64,000 nt of DNA from Kitasatospora sp. NBC_00240 (lineage in GTDB: Bacteria; Actinomycetota; Actinomycetes; Streptomycetales; Streptomycetaceae). Position numbers and translations under genes: made by a program. The notes beneath the pieces were generated by a model. It saw only the letters and a list, made by a program, of their open reading frames with translations, made no database searches and had not been told where the DNA came from. Shown here piece by piece: positions 24,177 through 33,189 of the stretch (the first letter of the stretch is position 1; each line of letters begins with the position of its first letter). Where the stretch lies: positions 8,866,001 through 8,930,000 of the forward strand of contig NZ_JAPEMU010000001.1 of assembly GCF_026342405.1 (NCBI RefSeq). Reading direction: 5' to 3'.

Positions 24177-25637
24177 TCACACGCGGACGGGTTCCGCCGG
24201 TGTGTCGTCCAGGCTGATGCCCTTGGTCTCGGGCATCCACCGGGCCAGGCCTAGCGCGGCGGCCAGCGTGACGGCGCCGTACAAGGCGAACGCCCCGCCC
24301 AGTGACAGTGCCTTGACGAGCGGGAGGAAGGTCGTGGCGACGACGAAGTCGGCCGCCCAGTGCGCCGCCGTCGCCAGGCTCATCAGTGCGCCGCGGGCCC
24401 GCCGCGGGTAGATCTCGGCGGCGAAGACCCAGAAGACCGGCGCCGGGCCGATCGCGCCCGCGACGATGAAGCCGCAGAGGAGCAGCGCGGTGGCGCCGGC
24501 GGGCCCGCCGGACCACTGGGTGACGGCGATCCCGGCGGCAGCGGCGGCCATCGCGGCGAGCCCGCCCAGCATCAGCGGCCGTCGGCCGCCCCGGTCGAGG
24601 AGGGCGATCGTCACCACCGTCGCGGCGACGTTGCAGACGCCGACCAGGACCGCGCCGAGGACGCCGCCGGACGGGGTGAGTCCGGAGGCGGCGAGGATCG
24701 TCGGGGCGTAGTAGATGGCGGTGTTGAGGCCGGTGAGGTGCACCAGGACGGCGATGCCCAGGCCGAGCGCGACCCGCCGCGGTCCGGCCTCGGCGAGTGC
24801 CTCCCGGAACCGGGCTCCGCCGCCACGCGGCCCGGCGGTGGCCGGCCGCTCCGGTGCCGGCGGCAGACCGAGCGCCACGGCCGCGGCGCGGGCCCGCTCC
24901 CGGTGGCCCGCGCTGTCCAGCCAGGACGGCGACTCCGGGACGCCGGCCATGCCGACCAGCAGGACCAGCGCGGGCGCCAGCCCCGCCGCCAGCATCAGCC
25001 GCCAGGCGCCGTCGGACTGGAGGGCGTACGACACCGCGTAGGCGAGCAGCAGGCCGATGGTGATCATCAGCTGGTTGAGGGTCACCAGTGCGCCGCGGCG
25101 GGCCGGCGGCGCGATCTCCGCGATGTAGAGCGGTACCGCGAAGGAGATCGCGCCGAGGGCCAGGCCCACCAGGAACCGGCCGAGGACGAGGGCGGCCGGG
25201 CCGCCGGCCGCCGCGGACACCGCCGTGCCTACGGCGAAGGCCGCGGCGGCGGCGGCGATCACGGGCCGGCGGCCGAACCGGTCGGTGAGCCGGCCGCTGA
25301 CGGGGGCGGTGAGGGCCGCGCCGAGCAGTGCCGCGGACACCACGACCCCCTGGGTCCACGCCGACAGGCCGTACTGTTCGCCGATCAGGGGCAGGACTCC
25401 GGCGATCCCTCCGGTTCCGTAGCCGAAGAGCAGCCCGCCGGTGGACGGGATCAGGACCGCCAGGGCCCGGCCGCGGGCTCCCCGCACCCCGGTGGTCACC
25501 ACGCGGGGACCCGTCGCACCGGTACCCGTCGCACCAGCACCCGCCTCACCGGTACCCGTCCCACCGGTACCCGTCCCACCGGTACCCACCTCTCCGGCGG
25601 CCGCCCCAGCGGTATCCGTCACCCGGGCATCCGTCAT
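24177..25637 (-). CDS. MFS sugar-porter family transporter
   Basis: Twelve-helix major facilitator of 486 residues. Sugar-porter signatures are present: GRLTDRFGRRPV in the loop between helices 2 and 3, VPLYIAEIAPPARRG after helix 4, GLNTAIYYAPTIL in helix 7 and a PETKG-like end (WMPETKGISLDD). The first 45 residues are a Gly/Thr repeat tail encoded by imperfect 12- to 15-base repeats. It would move a sugar or cyclitol across the membrane, either uptake of a precursor or export of the product. It overlaps the oxidoreductase gene by four bases (ATGA), so it belongs to the cyclitol operon. Confidence 0.9.
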   Translation of the reverse strand: MTDARVTDTAGAAAGEVGTGGTGTGGTGTGEAGAGATGTGATGPRVVTTGVRGARGRALAVLIPSTGGLLFGYGTGGIAGVLPLIGEQYGLSAWTQGVVVSAALLGAALTAPVSGRLTDRFGRRPVIAAAAAAFAVGTAVSAAAGGPAALVLGRFLVGLALGAISFAVPLYIAEIAPPARRGALVTLNQLMITIGLLLAYAVSYALQSDGAWRLMLAAGLAPALVLLVGMAGVPESPSWLDSAGHRERARAAAVALGLPPAPERPATAGPRGGGARFREALAEAGPRRVALGLGIAVLVHLTGLNTAIYYAPTILAASGLTPSGGVLGAVLVGVCNVAATVVTIALLDRGGRRPLMLGGLAAMAAAAAGIAVTQWSGGPAGATALLLCGFIVAGAIGPAPVFWVFAAEIYPRRARGALMSLATAAHWAADFVVATTFLPLVKALSLGGAFALYGAVTLAAALGLARWMPETKGISLDDTPAEPVRV

Positions 25638-26695
25638 GCCGGCACCGGTCCGGCTCCGGCCGGGCCGTCGGCCGTGGCCACCGGCGCGCCGCCGGCCGCC
25701 GCGGACGCCACCAGTGCCGCGCCGACGCGCGCGGCCCGCCGGGAGTCGGCGATCGGGTACGGCCCGGGGCGGCCGGCGGCCACCGCTCGGGCGAAGTCGT
25801 CCACCTGGAGCTGGTAGTGGTCTGCGGCCGGAACGGTCTCGGTGCGGACGCCGTCGGCGGTGCGGACGGTGACGACGCCGTCCTCGCCGGACATCGCCCA
25901 GGCGTTCCGGACGCTGATCGTGCCGCGGGTGCCCTGCAGCTCGTACCAAGCGCGTGGTCCGTAGTCGATGCCGTAGTCGAGGACCGCGCTGCGGCCCCCG
26001 CCGAAGTCCATCCAGCCGATGGCGCTGGTCTCCACGTCCTGGCCGGGGCGGCGGCTGAAGCGGGCGCCGACCCGGTCGGGCGCGCGGCCGAAGAAGAGCT
26101 GCGGGACGTCGACGGCGTAGCACCCGACGTCCCAGGTGGCGCCGCCGCCGAGGGCAGCGTCGAGCCGGATGTTGCCGCTGCCGGTGGGGATCTCGAAGGC
26201 GAATGCCGTACGGACGACCCGGAGTTCGCCGATCGTCCCGGCGGCCAGCAGCTCCGCGGCCCGCCGCTGCTGCGGGTGGAAGCGGTACATGAAGGCCTCC
26301 GTCGCGATCCGCGACGCGTCGGCGGCTGCCCGTTCGATCCGCCGTACGCCGTCCTCGTCCATCGCCATCGGCTTCTCGACCAGGACGTGCTTGCCGGCCT
26401 CCAGCGCCCGCACCGTCCATTCGACGTGGTCGGTGTTGGGGAGGGCGATGTACACGGCGTCGACGTCCGGGTCGGCGATCAGCGCGGCGTAGTCCTCGTG
26501 CGCGGTCGCGCCGTACGGCTTGGCCACCTCGACGGCCTGCGCGTGCCGATCCGGGCGGCTGGCGACGGCGGTCAGCACGCAGCCGTCCGTCCGGGTGATC
26601 GCGGGCAGCAGGAGGCCACTGATGTAGGCGGTCGCGCCGAGGGCGCCCCAGCGCAGCTCGGCTCCCTCGGGGCGGGCGGGGGTCGGTGAGGTCAT
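25634..26695 (-). CDS. Gfo/Idh/MocA-family oxidoreductase
   Basis: NAD(P)-dependent dehydrogenase of 353 residues. The Rossmann start is WGALGATAYISG, followed by the family motif EKPMA (Lys of the active site) and GGGATWDVGCYAVD in the C-terminal domain, where the Asp and following Tyr take the place of the usual Asp/His catalytic pair. Members act on inositols, sugars and cyclitols, usually oxidising a ring hydroxyl. The ATG at 26695 overlaps the stop of the GMC gene (ATGA), and the stop overlaps the transporter gene. It is well placed to modify the ring made by the cyclase. Confidence 0.9.
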   Translation of the reverse strand: MTSPTPARPEGAELRWGALGATAYISGLLLPAITRTDGCVLTAVASRPDRHAQAVEVAKPYGATAHEDYAALIADPDVDAVYIALPNTDHVEWTVRALEAGKHVLVEKPMAMDEDGVRRIERAAADASRIATEAFMYRFHPQQRRAAELLAAGTIGELRVVRTAFAFEIPTGSGNIRLDAALGGGATWDVGCYAVDVPQLFFGRAPDRVGARFSRRPGQDVETSAIGWMDFGGGRSAVLDYGIDYGPRAWYELQGTRGTISVRNAWAMSGEDGVVTVRTADGVRTETVPAADHYQLQVDDFARAVAAGRPGPYPIADSRRAARVGAALVASAAAGGAPVATADGPAGAGPVPA

Positions 26696-28224
26696 CGGGT
26701 GGTCTCCTGGATGAAGTCGGCGGCGCGCTCGGCGACCGCGACCACGGCGGCGTGGATGTTTCCGGTGATCATGCTGGGGATGACGGAGGCGTCGGCCACC
26801 CGCAGCCCGGCCACACCCCGCACCCGCAGCCACGGGTCGACGACCGCCTGCTCGTCGTCGTCCGCGCCCAGCCGGCAGGTGCCGACCGGGTGGAACTGCG
26901 TCTGGGCGTTGCCGCGGACGAACTCCGTCAGCTCGGCCCGGCCGGCGAGCGGGGAGGGCACCGGCGCCGACCGCAACGAGCCGAGCGGCTCGGTGGCGGC
27001 GATCTCCTGGGCCAGCCGCACCCCCTCCAGCAGGGTGTCGAGATCGGCGGGGTCGTCCAGGTAGGCCGGGTCGATCAGCGGGTGGCCGAGCGGTCCGGCC
27101 GGGTCGAGGGTGAGCCGGCCACGGCTGCGCGGCCGGGTGAGGGCCGGGCCGATGGTGAAGCCCCAGCCGAGCCGGGAGGCGTTGTTCAGGTCCTTCATGG
27201 GGGCGAACGACAGCTGGATGTCCGGCGCGGGGGAGCCCGGCAGCACGGTGACGAAGCCGCCGGCCTCCCCGAGGTTGGAGCGGTCGGCGACCGGGTGCCC
27301 CTCGGTGGTGTCGTACGCCAGCGAGACCTGGACGTGATCGTGCAGGTTGTCGCCGACGCCCGGCAGGTCGACGGTGGACGCGATGCCGAGGGCGGCGAGT
27401 CGGTCGGCCGGGCCGATGCCGCTGAGCAGCAGCAGCTGGGGGCTGGCCACCGTGCCGGCGCTGAGCACCACCTCGGTGGAGGCGCCGACGCTGTGGACCT
27501 CGCCGCCGTGGCCGACCCGGATGCCGCGGGCCCGGCCGCCGACGACCTCGATCCGCAGCACCGTGGCGTCGGTCAGCACGGTCAGGTTCGGGCGGTCCAG
27601 CACCGGGCCCAGGTGGGTGAAGGCGGTGTTGGCGCGTCGGGCCGGTGCCTGCGGGGTGCCGGCGGTGACGGTCGTGCGGTACAGGCCGACGCCCTCCTGG
27701 CCGGCGGCGTTGAAGTCCGGGTTGGCCGGGAGGCCGGCCTTCCGGGCGGCGGCGACGAACGCGGCGGCGAACGGGTGCGGCTCGGTGTTCTCAGCGATCG
27801 GGATCGCCCCGGGCACGGCCGCGTCCGCCGGGGCGTCCAGCCGCTCCAGGTACGGGAGGAAGGCTTCGGCACTCCACAGCTCGCCGCCCCACCGGCTCCA
27901 GGCGTCGAAGTCGGAGGCGGCGCCGCGGATGTGCACCATCGCGTTGATCGCGCCGGACCCGCCCAGCACCCGCCCGCGCGGCCAGGCCAGGCGCCGCCCG
28001 TTCAGCGCGGCCTGCGGCACCGTCCGGTACCCCCAGTCGAGCTCGCCACCCAGCAGTGCGGGCCAGGCCACCGGGCGGGCGATCCGCGGGTCGTGGTCGG
28101 CGGGGCCGGCCTCCACCAGCAGGACGCTCCGCTCGGGCCGGGCACTGAGGCGGGCGGCGAGGACGCACCCCGCCGCTCCCGCGCCGATCACCACGAAGTC
28201 GTACGTCCGGGCCGGGATCTCCAT
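26692..28224 (-). CDS. GMC-family FAD oxidoreductase
   Basis: Glucose-methanol-choline oxidoreductase of 510 residues. The FAD motif is VVIGAGAAGCVLAARLS, followed by GRVLGGSGAINAM (GMC signature 1), GTVASPQLLLLSGIGP (signature 2) and the C-terminal HPVGTC histidine and the MITGNIHAA region. These are complete. It would oxidise an alcohol on the cyclitol or on an attached group. GAGAGG lies five bases before the ATG at 28224. It comes between the SDR and the Gfo/Idh enzyme in the operon. From memory, GMC and Gfo/Idh enzymes accompany the cyclase in some C7-cyclitol clusters; I cannot check this here. Confidence 0.9.
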   Translation of the reverse strand: MEIPARTYDFVVIGAGAAGCVLAARLSARPERSVLLVEAGPADHDPRIARPVAWPALLGGELDWGYRTVPQAALNGRRLAWPRGRVLGGSGAINAMVHIRGAASDFDAWSRWGGELWSAEAFLPYLERLDAPADAAVPGAIPIAENTEPHPFAAAFVAAARKAGLPANPDFNAAGQEGVGLYRTTVTAGTPQAPARRANTAFTHLGPVLDRPNLTVLTDATVLRIEVVGGRARGIRVGHGGEVHSVGASTEVVLSAGTVASPQLLLLSGIGPADRLAALGIASTVDLPGVGDNLHDHVQVSLAYDTTEGHPVADRSNLGEAGGFVTVLPGSPAPDIQLSFAPMKDLNNASRLGWGFTIGPALTRPRSRGRLTLDPAGPLGHPLIDPAYLDDPADLDTLLEGVRLAQEIAATEPLGSLRSAPVPSPLAGRAELTEFVRGNAQTQFHPVGTCRLGADDDEQAVVDPWLRVRGVAGLRVADASVIPSMITGNIHAAVVAVAERAADFIQETTR

Positions 28225-28318
28225 GGACACCTCTCATCCTGCGTGCGGGTGGTCTGTCAGGGGCCGGCCGGCGGCCTCGCGGGGGGACCGCCGGCCGGTA
28301 CAGCGGGTCGGGCGGTGC

Positions 28319-29107
28319 TCAGACGGCGAGGAAGCCGCCGTCCACGGCCACCACCTGGCCGTTGACGTAGCCGGACGCGTCGGAGAACAGCCACAGCACC
28401 ACGTCGGCGACCTGCCGGGGGGTGCCGATCACGCCGGACGGGATCAGCCCGCGCCAGGTGGTGGCGCCGCCGACCGCCGCCTCGGAGGCGGCCAGCATCT
28501 CGGTCTCGATCGGGCCGGGGGCCACCGCGTTCACCCGGACCCCGTCCCGGGCGTGCTCCAGGGCGCCGATCCGGGTCAGCGCGATCGCCGCGTGCTTCGA
28601 GGAGACGTAGGCACCGATCCCGGGGAAGACGGTCCGCAGCCCGTGCACCGAGGTGTTGTTGACGATGCTGCCGAAGCCCTGCGCCGCCATCAGCCGCAGC
28701 TCCTCCCGCATGCACAGCCACAGGCCGCGGGTGTTCACCGCGTATGCCGCGTCGAACTGTTCGGGGGTCAGGTCGACCAGTCGCCCGTCGCCCGGGACAC
28801 CCGCGTTGTTGAACGCGTGGTGCACCGCGCCGTACGCCGAGCGGACCGTCGCGAACAGCTCCCGCACCTGCGCGGGGTCGGTGACGTCGCAGGACACGAA
28901 CTGCGCCTCGCCGCCGGCCTCCTTGATCTCCGCGGCCGCGTCCTCGCCCTGCTCGGCCCGGCGGGAGGCGAGCACCACCCGCATCCCCGCCTCGGCGAAG
29001 GCCAGCGCCGCGGCCCGGCCGATGCCGGTGCTGCCGCCGGTGACGACGACCACCCGGCCGGCCGGGCCCGCGGGCACCGGCCGGCCGGCGTGGTCCGCCA
29101 CCGTCAC
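28319..29107 (-). CDS. Short-chain dehydrogenase/reductase
   Basis: Classical SDR of 262 residues. The cofactor motif is TGGSTGIG, with NNAG, the active-site serine in NNTSVHG and YVSSK for the Tyr-Lys pair; all are intact. An arginine pair (SRR) after beta-strand 2 favours NADP. The GTG start overlaps the stop of the cyclase gene (GTGA). It probably reduces or oxidises the keto-cyclitol formed by that enzyme. A 94-base gap follows before the GMC gene. Confidence 0.92.
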   Translation of the reverse strand: MTVADHAGRPVPAGPAGRVVVVTGGSTGIGRAAALAFAEAGMRVVLASRRAEQGEDAAAEIKEAGGEAQFVSCDVTDPAQVRELFATVRSAYGAVHHAFNNAGVPGDGRLVDLTPEQFDAAYAVNTRGLWLCMREELRLMAAQGFGSIVNNTSVHGLRTVFPGIGAYVSSKHAAIALTRIGALEHARDGVRVNAVAPGPIETEMLAASEAAVGGATTWRGLIPSGVIGTPRQVADVVLWLFSDASGYVNGQVVAVDGGFLAV

Positions 29108-30345
29108 CCGAGCCGCCCGGCGGTCACCGGCACGGCGGCGGGGCCGAGCAGCCGCCCCATCCGGTCGGCGGCCGAGGCGATCTCGGCGACGGAGAGGTCG
29201 TCGAGGAAGCAGACCGCGCCGATCCGGGTCAGGATCGGCAGGTGCTGCTTGCCGTCGCGGTGCCGGACGGTGTCCGCCAGCGCCTCGGTCAGCAGGTCGA
29301 CGTCGCAGAACAGCGGGTGCGAGGGGCTGAGGCCGAGCCGGACGGCGGCGGCGACGATCCGCTCCAGGACGGCCTCGTCGATCAGGCCGCGCTGCGCCGC
29401 CAGGACGGCCGAGAAGACGCAGTCCATCGCCACGGCCTCGCCGTGCAGCAGCTCGGGCAGCGCCCGCATTTCCACCAACGGGGAGAAGGAGTGCCCGTAG
29501 TCGACGCTGCGCCGCAGGTCCTTCTCCCAGAGGTTGGGCTGGAGCTCCTCGGCCATACCGGCGATGGCGCGGCCGATCACTTCGTCCGGGACGCCGGCCG
29601 GCAGCCGTCCGCCGCCGGTCGAGGCCTGGAACCGGGCCTCGATCAGGTCGGCCCCGTACTCCTCCAGGAGTTCGAACAGCCGGATGTCCTTGATCAGGGC
29701 CATCTTGAAGATCTCGCCCATGCCGTTGCGGATCTGCCGGTGCGGCACGGTCGCCAGGAACTCGCGGTCGATCAGGGTGCGCGGCGGCGGACTGTAGCTG
29801 CCCAGCCGGTTGCGGTACCCGCCGAAGTTGATGCCGGTCTTGGCCGCGACGCTGACGTCGACCTGGCCGAGCAGGGTGGTGGGCACCCGGATGTACGGGA
29901 TGCCCCGGCGGTAGAGGCTGGCGGCGAGTCCGACGACGTCCGCGAGCACGCCGCCGCCGATCACGATCGGGGGGTTGCTGAGGCGGTTGGTGCCGACCTC
30001 GTTGAGCTTGGCGACGACGTCCAGCACGTTGCCGATCGACTTGCTCTCCTCGTCGCCCGGCATGGAGAGGTAGGTGACGGGTACGTCGTTGGCGTCGAAG
30101 TAGGCGCGGATCCGCTCGCCGTAGAGGTCGGAGACCGAGTGGTCCAGCACGACCAGGCGGGTTTCGGTGCCGGTGCCACCGCCCGGCAGGCTGAGCAGTT
30201 CCGGGTTGGCCGGGTCGAGCAGACCGGGCGTCTCGACGATCTCGTAGGCGACGGGTAGCTGGGTCCTGATCGTCCAGCGCAGGGGCTCTCGGGACTGGGC
30301 TGCTGAGTTCAAGGCCTGATCCTCAACTGTCAGAGGTGACGACAC
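29104..30345 (-). CDS. Sugar phosphate cyclase, 2-epi-5-epi-valiolone synthase-like
   Basis: Dehydroquinate-synthase-fold enzyme of 413 residues that cyclises sedoheptulose 7-phosphate in secondary metabolism. The NAD region IGGGVLADVVGLAASLYRRG, the substrate-binding KTGINFGGYRNRLGSY and the metal ligands Glu211 (MGEIFKMALIKD), His285 (YGHSFSP) and His301 (LHGEAVAMD) are all visible. The FGGYRNR and MALIKD patterns fit EEVS-type enzymes better than dehydroquinate synthase; EVS and DDGS relatives cannot be excluded by eye. The GTG at 30345 gives the full length; TTG at 30312, after GAGGA, is also possible. It is the first gene of the leftward cyclitol operon. Confidence 0.87.
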   Translation of the reverse strand: MSSPLTVEDQALNSAAQSREPLRWTIRTQLPVAYEIVETPGLLDPANPELLSLPGGGTGTETRLVVLDHSVSDLYGERIRAYFDANDVPVTYLSMPGDEESKSIGNVLDVVAKLNEVGTNRLSNPPIVIGGGVLADVVGLAASLYRRGIPYIRVPTTLLGQVDVSVAAKTGINFGGYRNRLGSYSPPPRTLIDREFLATVPHRQIRNGMGEIFKMALIKDIRLFELLEEYGADLIEARFQASTGGGRLPAGVPDEVIGRAIAGMAEELQPNLWEKDLRRSVDYGHSFSPLVEMRALPELLHGEAVAMDCVFSAVLAAQRGLIDEAVLERIVAAAVRLGLSPSHPLFCDVDLLTEALADTVRHRDGKQHLPILTRIGAVCFLDDLSVAEIASAADRMGRLLGPAAVPVTAGRLG

Positions 30346-30872
30346 CCGCCGTCAGAACTTCGCGACATGGCGGACGAACCGCAGGGTGCTGCGGTCGGTG
30401 GTGTCGTTCGAAGGAGGTGAGGCTCTCGCAGGCAGGGCAGCACTGGCCGGCCGTGCGGGGGCGTGCCGCCGGAGGGCGCGCCAGGTCGGATCTGACGTCC
30501 GGGAAACTCCGGCCGTTCAAGCGGTGAACTCACCGTAGTCATATGACGTCGCGTCAATCAAGGACTCCCCGTACGGGAGTCGGCGCCCCGGCACGGGCCC
30601 CCGGGGCGAGCCCCGACGCCGGGCGGCCCGCTCTGGCCTGCGACGATCGCGCCACGCTCCGGATGTCGACGGTCACGTTCCGCGCTCGCCGGGGGTGGAG
30701 AAGTGACGCAGCGCACATGACGCGCCTCTTGCCGGGTGGTCCCGGGCGCGGGCCACGCTCGGTGGTGGCTGCTTCGGGAGTGGCCGGCCGGTGGGGATGC
30801 GGCGGGTGGTTCGCGTGGTGTCGGGCCCGGTGCTGGCCGGTGGCGGCCGGGTGCTCCGGCGGGGAGAAACGA
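30346..30872. promoter_or_regulatory. Non-coding control region upstream of the cyclitol operon
   Basis: I see no convincing gene in this 527-base stretch. It should hold the leftward promoter of the cyclase operon. Two palindromes are adjacent: TGACG-TCG-CGTCA (30544-30556) and the hairpin GACTCCC-CGTAC-GGGAGTC (30563-30581). They lie about 200 bases before the cyclase start, in the most A+T-rich part of the region, and are candidate regulator sites. A plus-strand AAGGAGG near 30412 is followed by no good start. Confidence 0.45.
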
Positions 30873-30914
30873 ATCGGCGGCCCCGGAGCGGATGTGCGCT
30901 CCGGAGCCGCCGAT
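30873..30914. terminator. Terminator after nagB
   Basis: Stem ATCGGCGG (30873-30880) with CCGCCGAT (30907-30914), continued by CCGGAGCG/CGCTCCGG around a GATGTG loop. It lies 80 bases past the nagB stop. Confidence 0.85.
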
Positions 30915-30994
30915 CAGGTGCTCGGGTTCAGGCGTCGGTACGGGGGAGCGCCCGTCCCGGGCGCGCCGCCGTCACCGCCCCCGGGCGGCCGGGG

Positions 30995-31777
30995 TCAGAG
31001 ACCCTGCCAGGCGGGCTTGGCCGCGTAGGTGTCGCGGAAGTAGTCGGCGAGCTTGAGGCCGGCCGCGGCGGCCTCGTCGACCACCACGGTGGCGTGCGGG
31101 TGCAGCTGGAGCGCGGAGGCCGGGACGGCGGCCGACAGTGGACCCTCGACGGCCAGCGCGACGGCCTCGGCCTTCGCCTCGCCGGTGGCCAGCAGCACCA
31201 GGTGGCGGGCCTCCAGGATGGTGCCGATGCCCTGGGTGATGACGTGGTGCGGCACCTCGTCCAGGCTGTCGAAGAACCGGGCGTTGTCCTCGCGGGTCTG
31301 CCGGGTCAGCGTCTTGATCCGGGTGCGCGAGGCGAGCGAGGAGCACGGCTCGTTGAAGCCGATGTGCCCGTCGGTGCCGATGCCCAGCAGCTGGAGGTCC
31401 ACGCCGCCGGCCTCGGCCAGCGCGCGGTCGTAGGCGATGGCGGCGGCGGCGATGTCCTGCGCGTTGCCGTCCGGGCCGAGGAAGGACGTCTCGGTGAGGC
31501 CGAGCGGCTCGACGACCTCGCGGAGCACCACCGAACGGTAGGACTCGGGGTGGCCGGCGGGCAGGCCGACGTACTCGTCCAGCTGGCAGATCCGGGCCCG
31601 CGAGGCGTCCAGCGTCGCGGCTCGGACCCGGGCGGCCAGGGCCTGGTAGATCGGCAGCGGGGTGGAGCCGGTGGCGACGCCGAGCAGGGCGTCGGGCTTG
31701 GCGGACAGGAGATCGGCGATCGCCGCGGCGATGAGCTCACCGCCGGCGGCGGCGTCGGGGACGATCACGATTTCCAT
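30995..31777 (-). CDS. nagB: Glucosamine-6-phosphate deaminase
   Basis: Converts glucosamine 6-phosphate to fructose 6-phosphate and ammonia, the last step of GlcNAc catabolism. The protein has 260 residues, the usual length. Phosphate-binding LGVATGSTPLPIYQAL, the catalytic DEYVGLP aspartate and GIGTDGHIGFNEPCSS with the catalytic histidine are all present. A perfect GGTCTAGACC operator (31811-31820) lies about 35 bases upstream, as expected for a DasR-controlled nagB of Streptomyces. It is a single-gene unit, followed by a terminator. It is primary metabolism and is not obviously part of the neighbouring clusters. Confidence 0.95.
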   Translation of the reverse strand: MEIVIVPDAAAGGELIAAAIADLLSAKPDALLGVATGSTPLPIYQALAARVRAATLDASRARICQLDEYVGLPAGHPESYRSVVLREVVEPLGLTETSFLGPDGNAQDIAAAAIAYDRALAEAGGVDLQLLGIGTDGHIGFNEPCSSLASRTRIKTLTRQTREDNARFFDSLDEVPHHVITQGIGTILEARHLVLLATGEAKAEAVALAVEGPLSAAVPASALQLHPHATVVVDEAAAAGLKLADYFRDTYAAKPAWQGL

Positions 31778-31807
31778 ACGGGGTCCGCCATTTCTGGAGC
31801 GACATAG

Positions 31808-31823
31808 AGAGGTCTAGACCATA
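31808..31823. promoter_or_regulatory. DasR-responsive element (dre) of nagB
   Basis: AGAGGTCTAGACCATA contains the perfect palindrome GGTCTAGACC, the core of the known dre consensus, directly upstream of nagB. DasR control of nagB is established in Streptomyces coelicolor; here it is inferred from the site. Confidence 0.8.
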
Positions 31824-31925
31824 TTGCCGTGAACTCGCCCCTCAGGTCCAGTCCGGTCGGTGGACATCACCGTTCCGCCGGCGGGCCCCCGCCGGACCGC
31901 CCGTCGGCCCCTGGCCTGCCGCTCC

Positions 31926-31971
31926 GCGCCGCCGGACGTCCCGGGCCCGCGCCGCCGGACGTCCCGGGCCC
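31926..31971. repeat. 23-base tandem duplication between nagB and the lectin gene
   Basis: Two adjacent identical 23-base copies (31926-31948 and 31949-31971) lie just beyond the lectin stop codon. The high G+C suggests hairpin potential (GGACGTCC inside each copy). Confidence 0.75.
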
Positions 31972-32027
31972 GCGGCCCGGCCGCCCTGCGGGCCCCGGCC
32001 GGCGGCCGGTCCGGCGGTGAGGTGCTG

Positions 32028-33011
32028 TCAGCGGAGGTCCCACTTCTGGTTCGCGGTGCCCGCGCAGTTCCAGAGCTGGAGGCGGGTGCCGCCCCCGGTG
32101 CCCTGGTCCTTCGCGTCCACGCACTTGTCGGCCTGCGGGTTGACCAGGTCCCCGGCGCCGCTCAGGACGAAGCGCTGGGCCGGGCCGCCGTTGCAGTTCA
32201 CCAGCTGGATGGCGGCGCCGTTGGCCACCGACGCCCAGGCCACGTCCATGCAGAGGCCGAGCGCGCGGACCGAGCCGTCGGCCCGGAAGTCCCACTTCTG
32301 CCAGGCCGAGCCGTTGCAGTCCTGCAGCTCCAGCGGGGTGCCGTCGGCACCCTTCCCGCCCAGGACGCCGATGCAGCGGCCGGACGCCCGGCCGGCCAGC
32401 GGCCGTCCCGGGACGGGCGCGGGCTGGGCGACGGCGGGGGCCGGCGGGACGGCCTGCGCCGGGGCGGCGGACGCCGCGGGCACCGCCGCAGGGGGAGCGG
32501 CGGCGCCCGCGGCCGGTGCGGCGGGCACGACCTGGGCCGGCGCGGCCGCCTGGGTACGGCCGGGTGCGGCGCGGTCGGCACCCTGCGGCGCTGATCCCCC
32601 GGCCGCGGCCGGCGGGGCGGCGCCCGCGGCGGGCGGTCCGGCCTCGGCGGGTGCGGCGGGACCCGGGGCGCCCTGCGCGGCGGCCTGGACGGTGACGGTG
32701 GGGGCCGGCCCGGACGCCGCCGGTGCGGACCCGGCCGGCGGGACCGCCGTACGTGAGGGTGGCGCCGCGCCGTTCGCGGGGGTCGCCGCCGGCCGCCCGG
32801 CGTTCGCGGTCGCGGGTTGCCGGACCAGCCCCGGCAACTGGGCGGCGCCCAGCACGGCCGCCCCGGCCAGGGCAGCGACCGCCGCCGCCGCGCCCCAGGC
32901 CCGGGCGCCGGGCAGCAGCCCGCGCGGCGGCGAGGGGGTGTGCCGGACGAAGGTGTCGGCGAACCGGTCGGCTGGCTGCGGTCGCGCCGGCCGCGGGTCG
33001 GACGGGGGCAC
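32028..33011 (-). CDS. Membrane-anchored ricin-type (RICIN) lectin
   Basis: Protein of 327 residues. A Pro/Arg-rich cytoplasmic start is followed by one membrane segment (WGAAAAVAALAGAAVLGA), then about 130 residues of Ala/Pro/Gly linker, and a C-terminal beta-trefoil. The three trefoil repeats end in WQKWDF, AQRFVL and NQKWDL; the first and third have the QxW motif and paired cysteines (RCIGVLGG, LCMDVAW, KCVDAKD). It would bind sugars at the cell surface. No catalytic domain is attached. I prefer GTG at 33011, with GGAGG just upstream, over the longer frame to 33065. It is divergent from the sigma factor gene. Confidence 0.85.
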   Translation of the reverse strand: MPPSDPRPARPQPADRFADTFVRHTPSPPRGLLPGARAWGAAAAVAALAGAAVLGAAQLPGLVRQPATANAGRPAATPANGAAPPSRTAVPPAGSAPAASGPAPTVTVQAAAQGAPGPAAPAEAGPPAAGAAPPAAAGGSAPQGADRAAPGRTQAAAPAQVVPAAPAAGAAAPPAAVPAASAAPAQAVPPAPAVAQPAPVPGRPLAGRASGRCIGVLGGKGADGTPLELQDCNGSAWQKWDFRADGSVRALGLCMDVAWASVANGAAIQLVNCNGGPAQRFVLSGAGDLVNPQADKCVDAKDQGTGGGTRLQLWNCAGTANQKWDLR

Positions 33012-33164
33012 CGGGCCTCCAGAGGACGTGAGGGTGTGGGCGACACCTTCCTCCCGGCACACCACGGGCGGGTGAACAGTTCCCGCTCCGAAGGTGGCGG
33101 GCAGTCAAGATGTGCTGCCGGTTGGCTGGTTGAACGACATGACTTGGCCTGCTGTTCACCCCGG

Positions 33165-33189
33165 CACGAACTTTCGGACGACTGGCGTC
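33165..33189 (+). promoter_or_regulatory. Possible ECF-type promoter of the sigma factor gene
   Basis: GAAC (33168-33171) and CGTC (33186-33189) are spaced as in many ECF sigma promoters, about 100 bases before the sigma gene. Autoregulation would be typical. The match is short and could be chance. Confidence 0.25.

Noticed and set aside
30418..30527. Possible small plus-strand peptide gene after AAGGAGG near 30412
   Set aside because: The GTG is too close to the Shine-Dalgarno-like sequence, and the 36-residue product has no recognisable feature.
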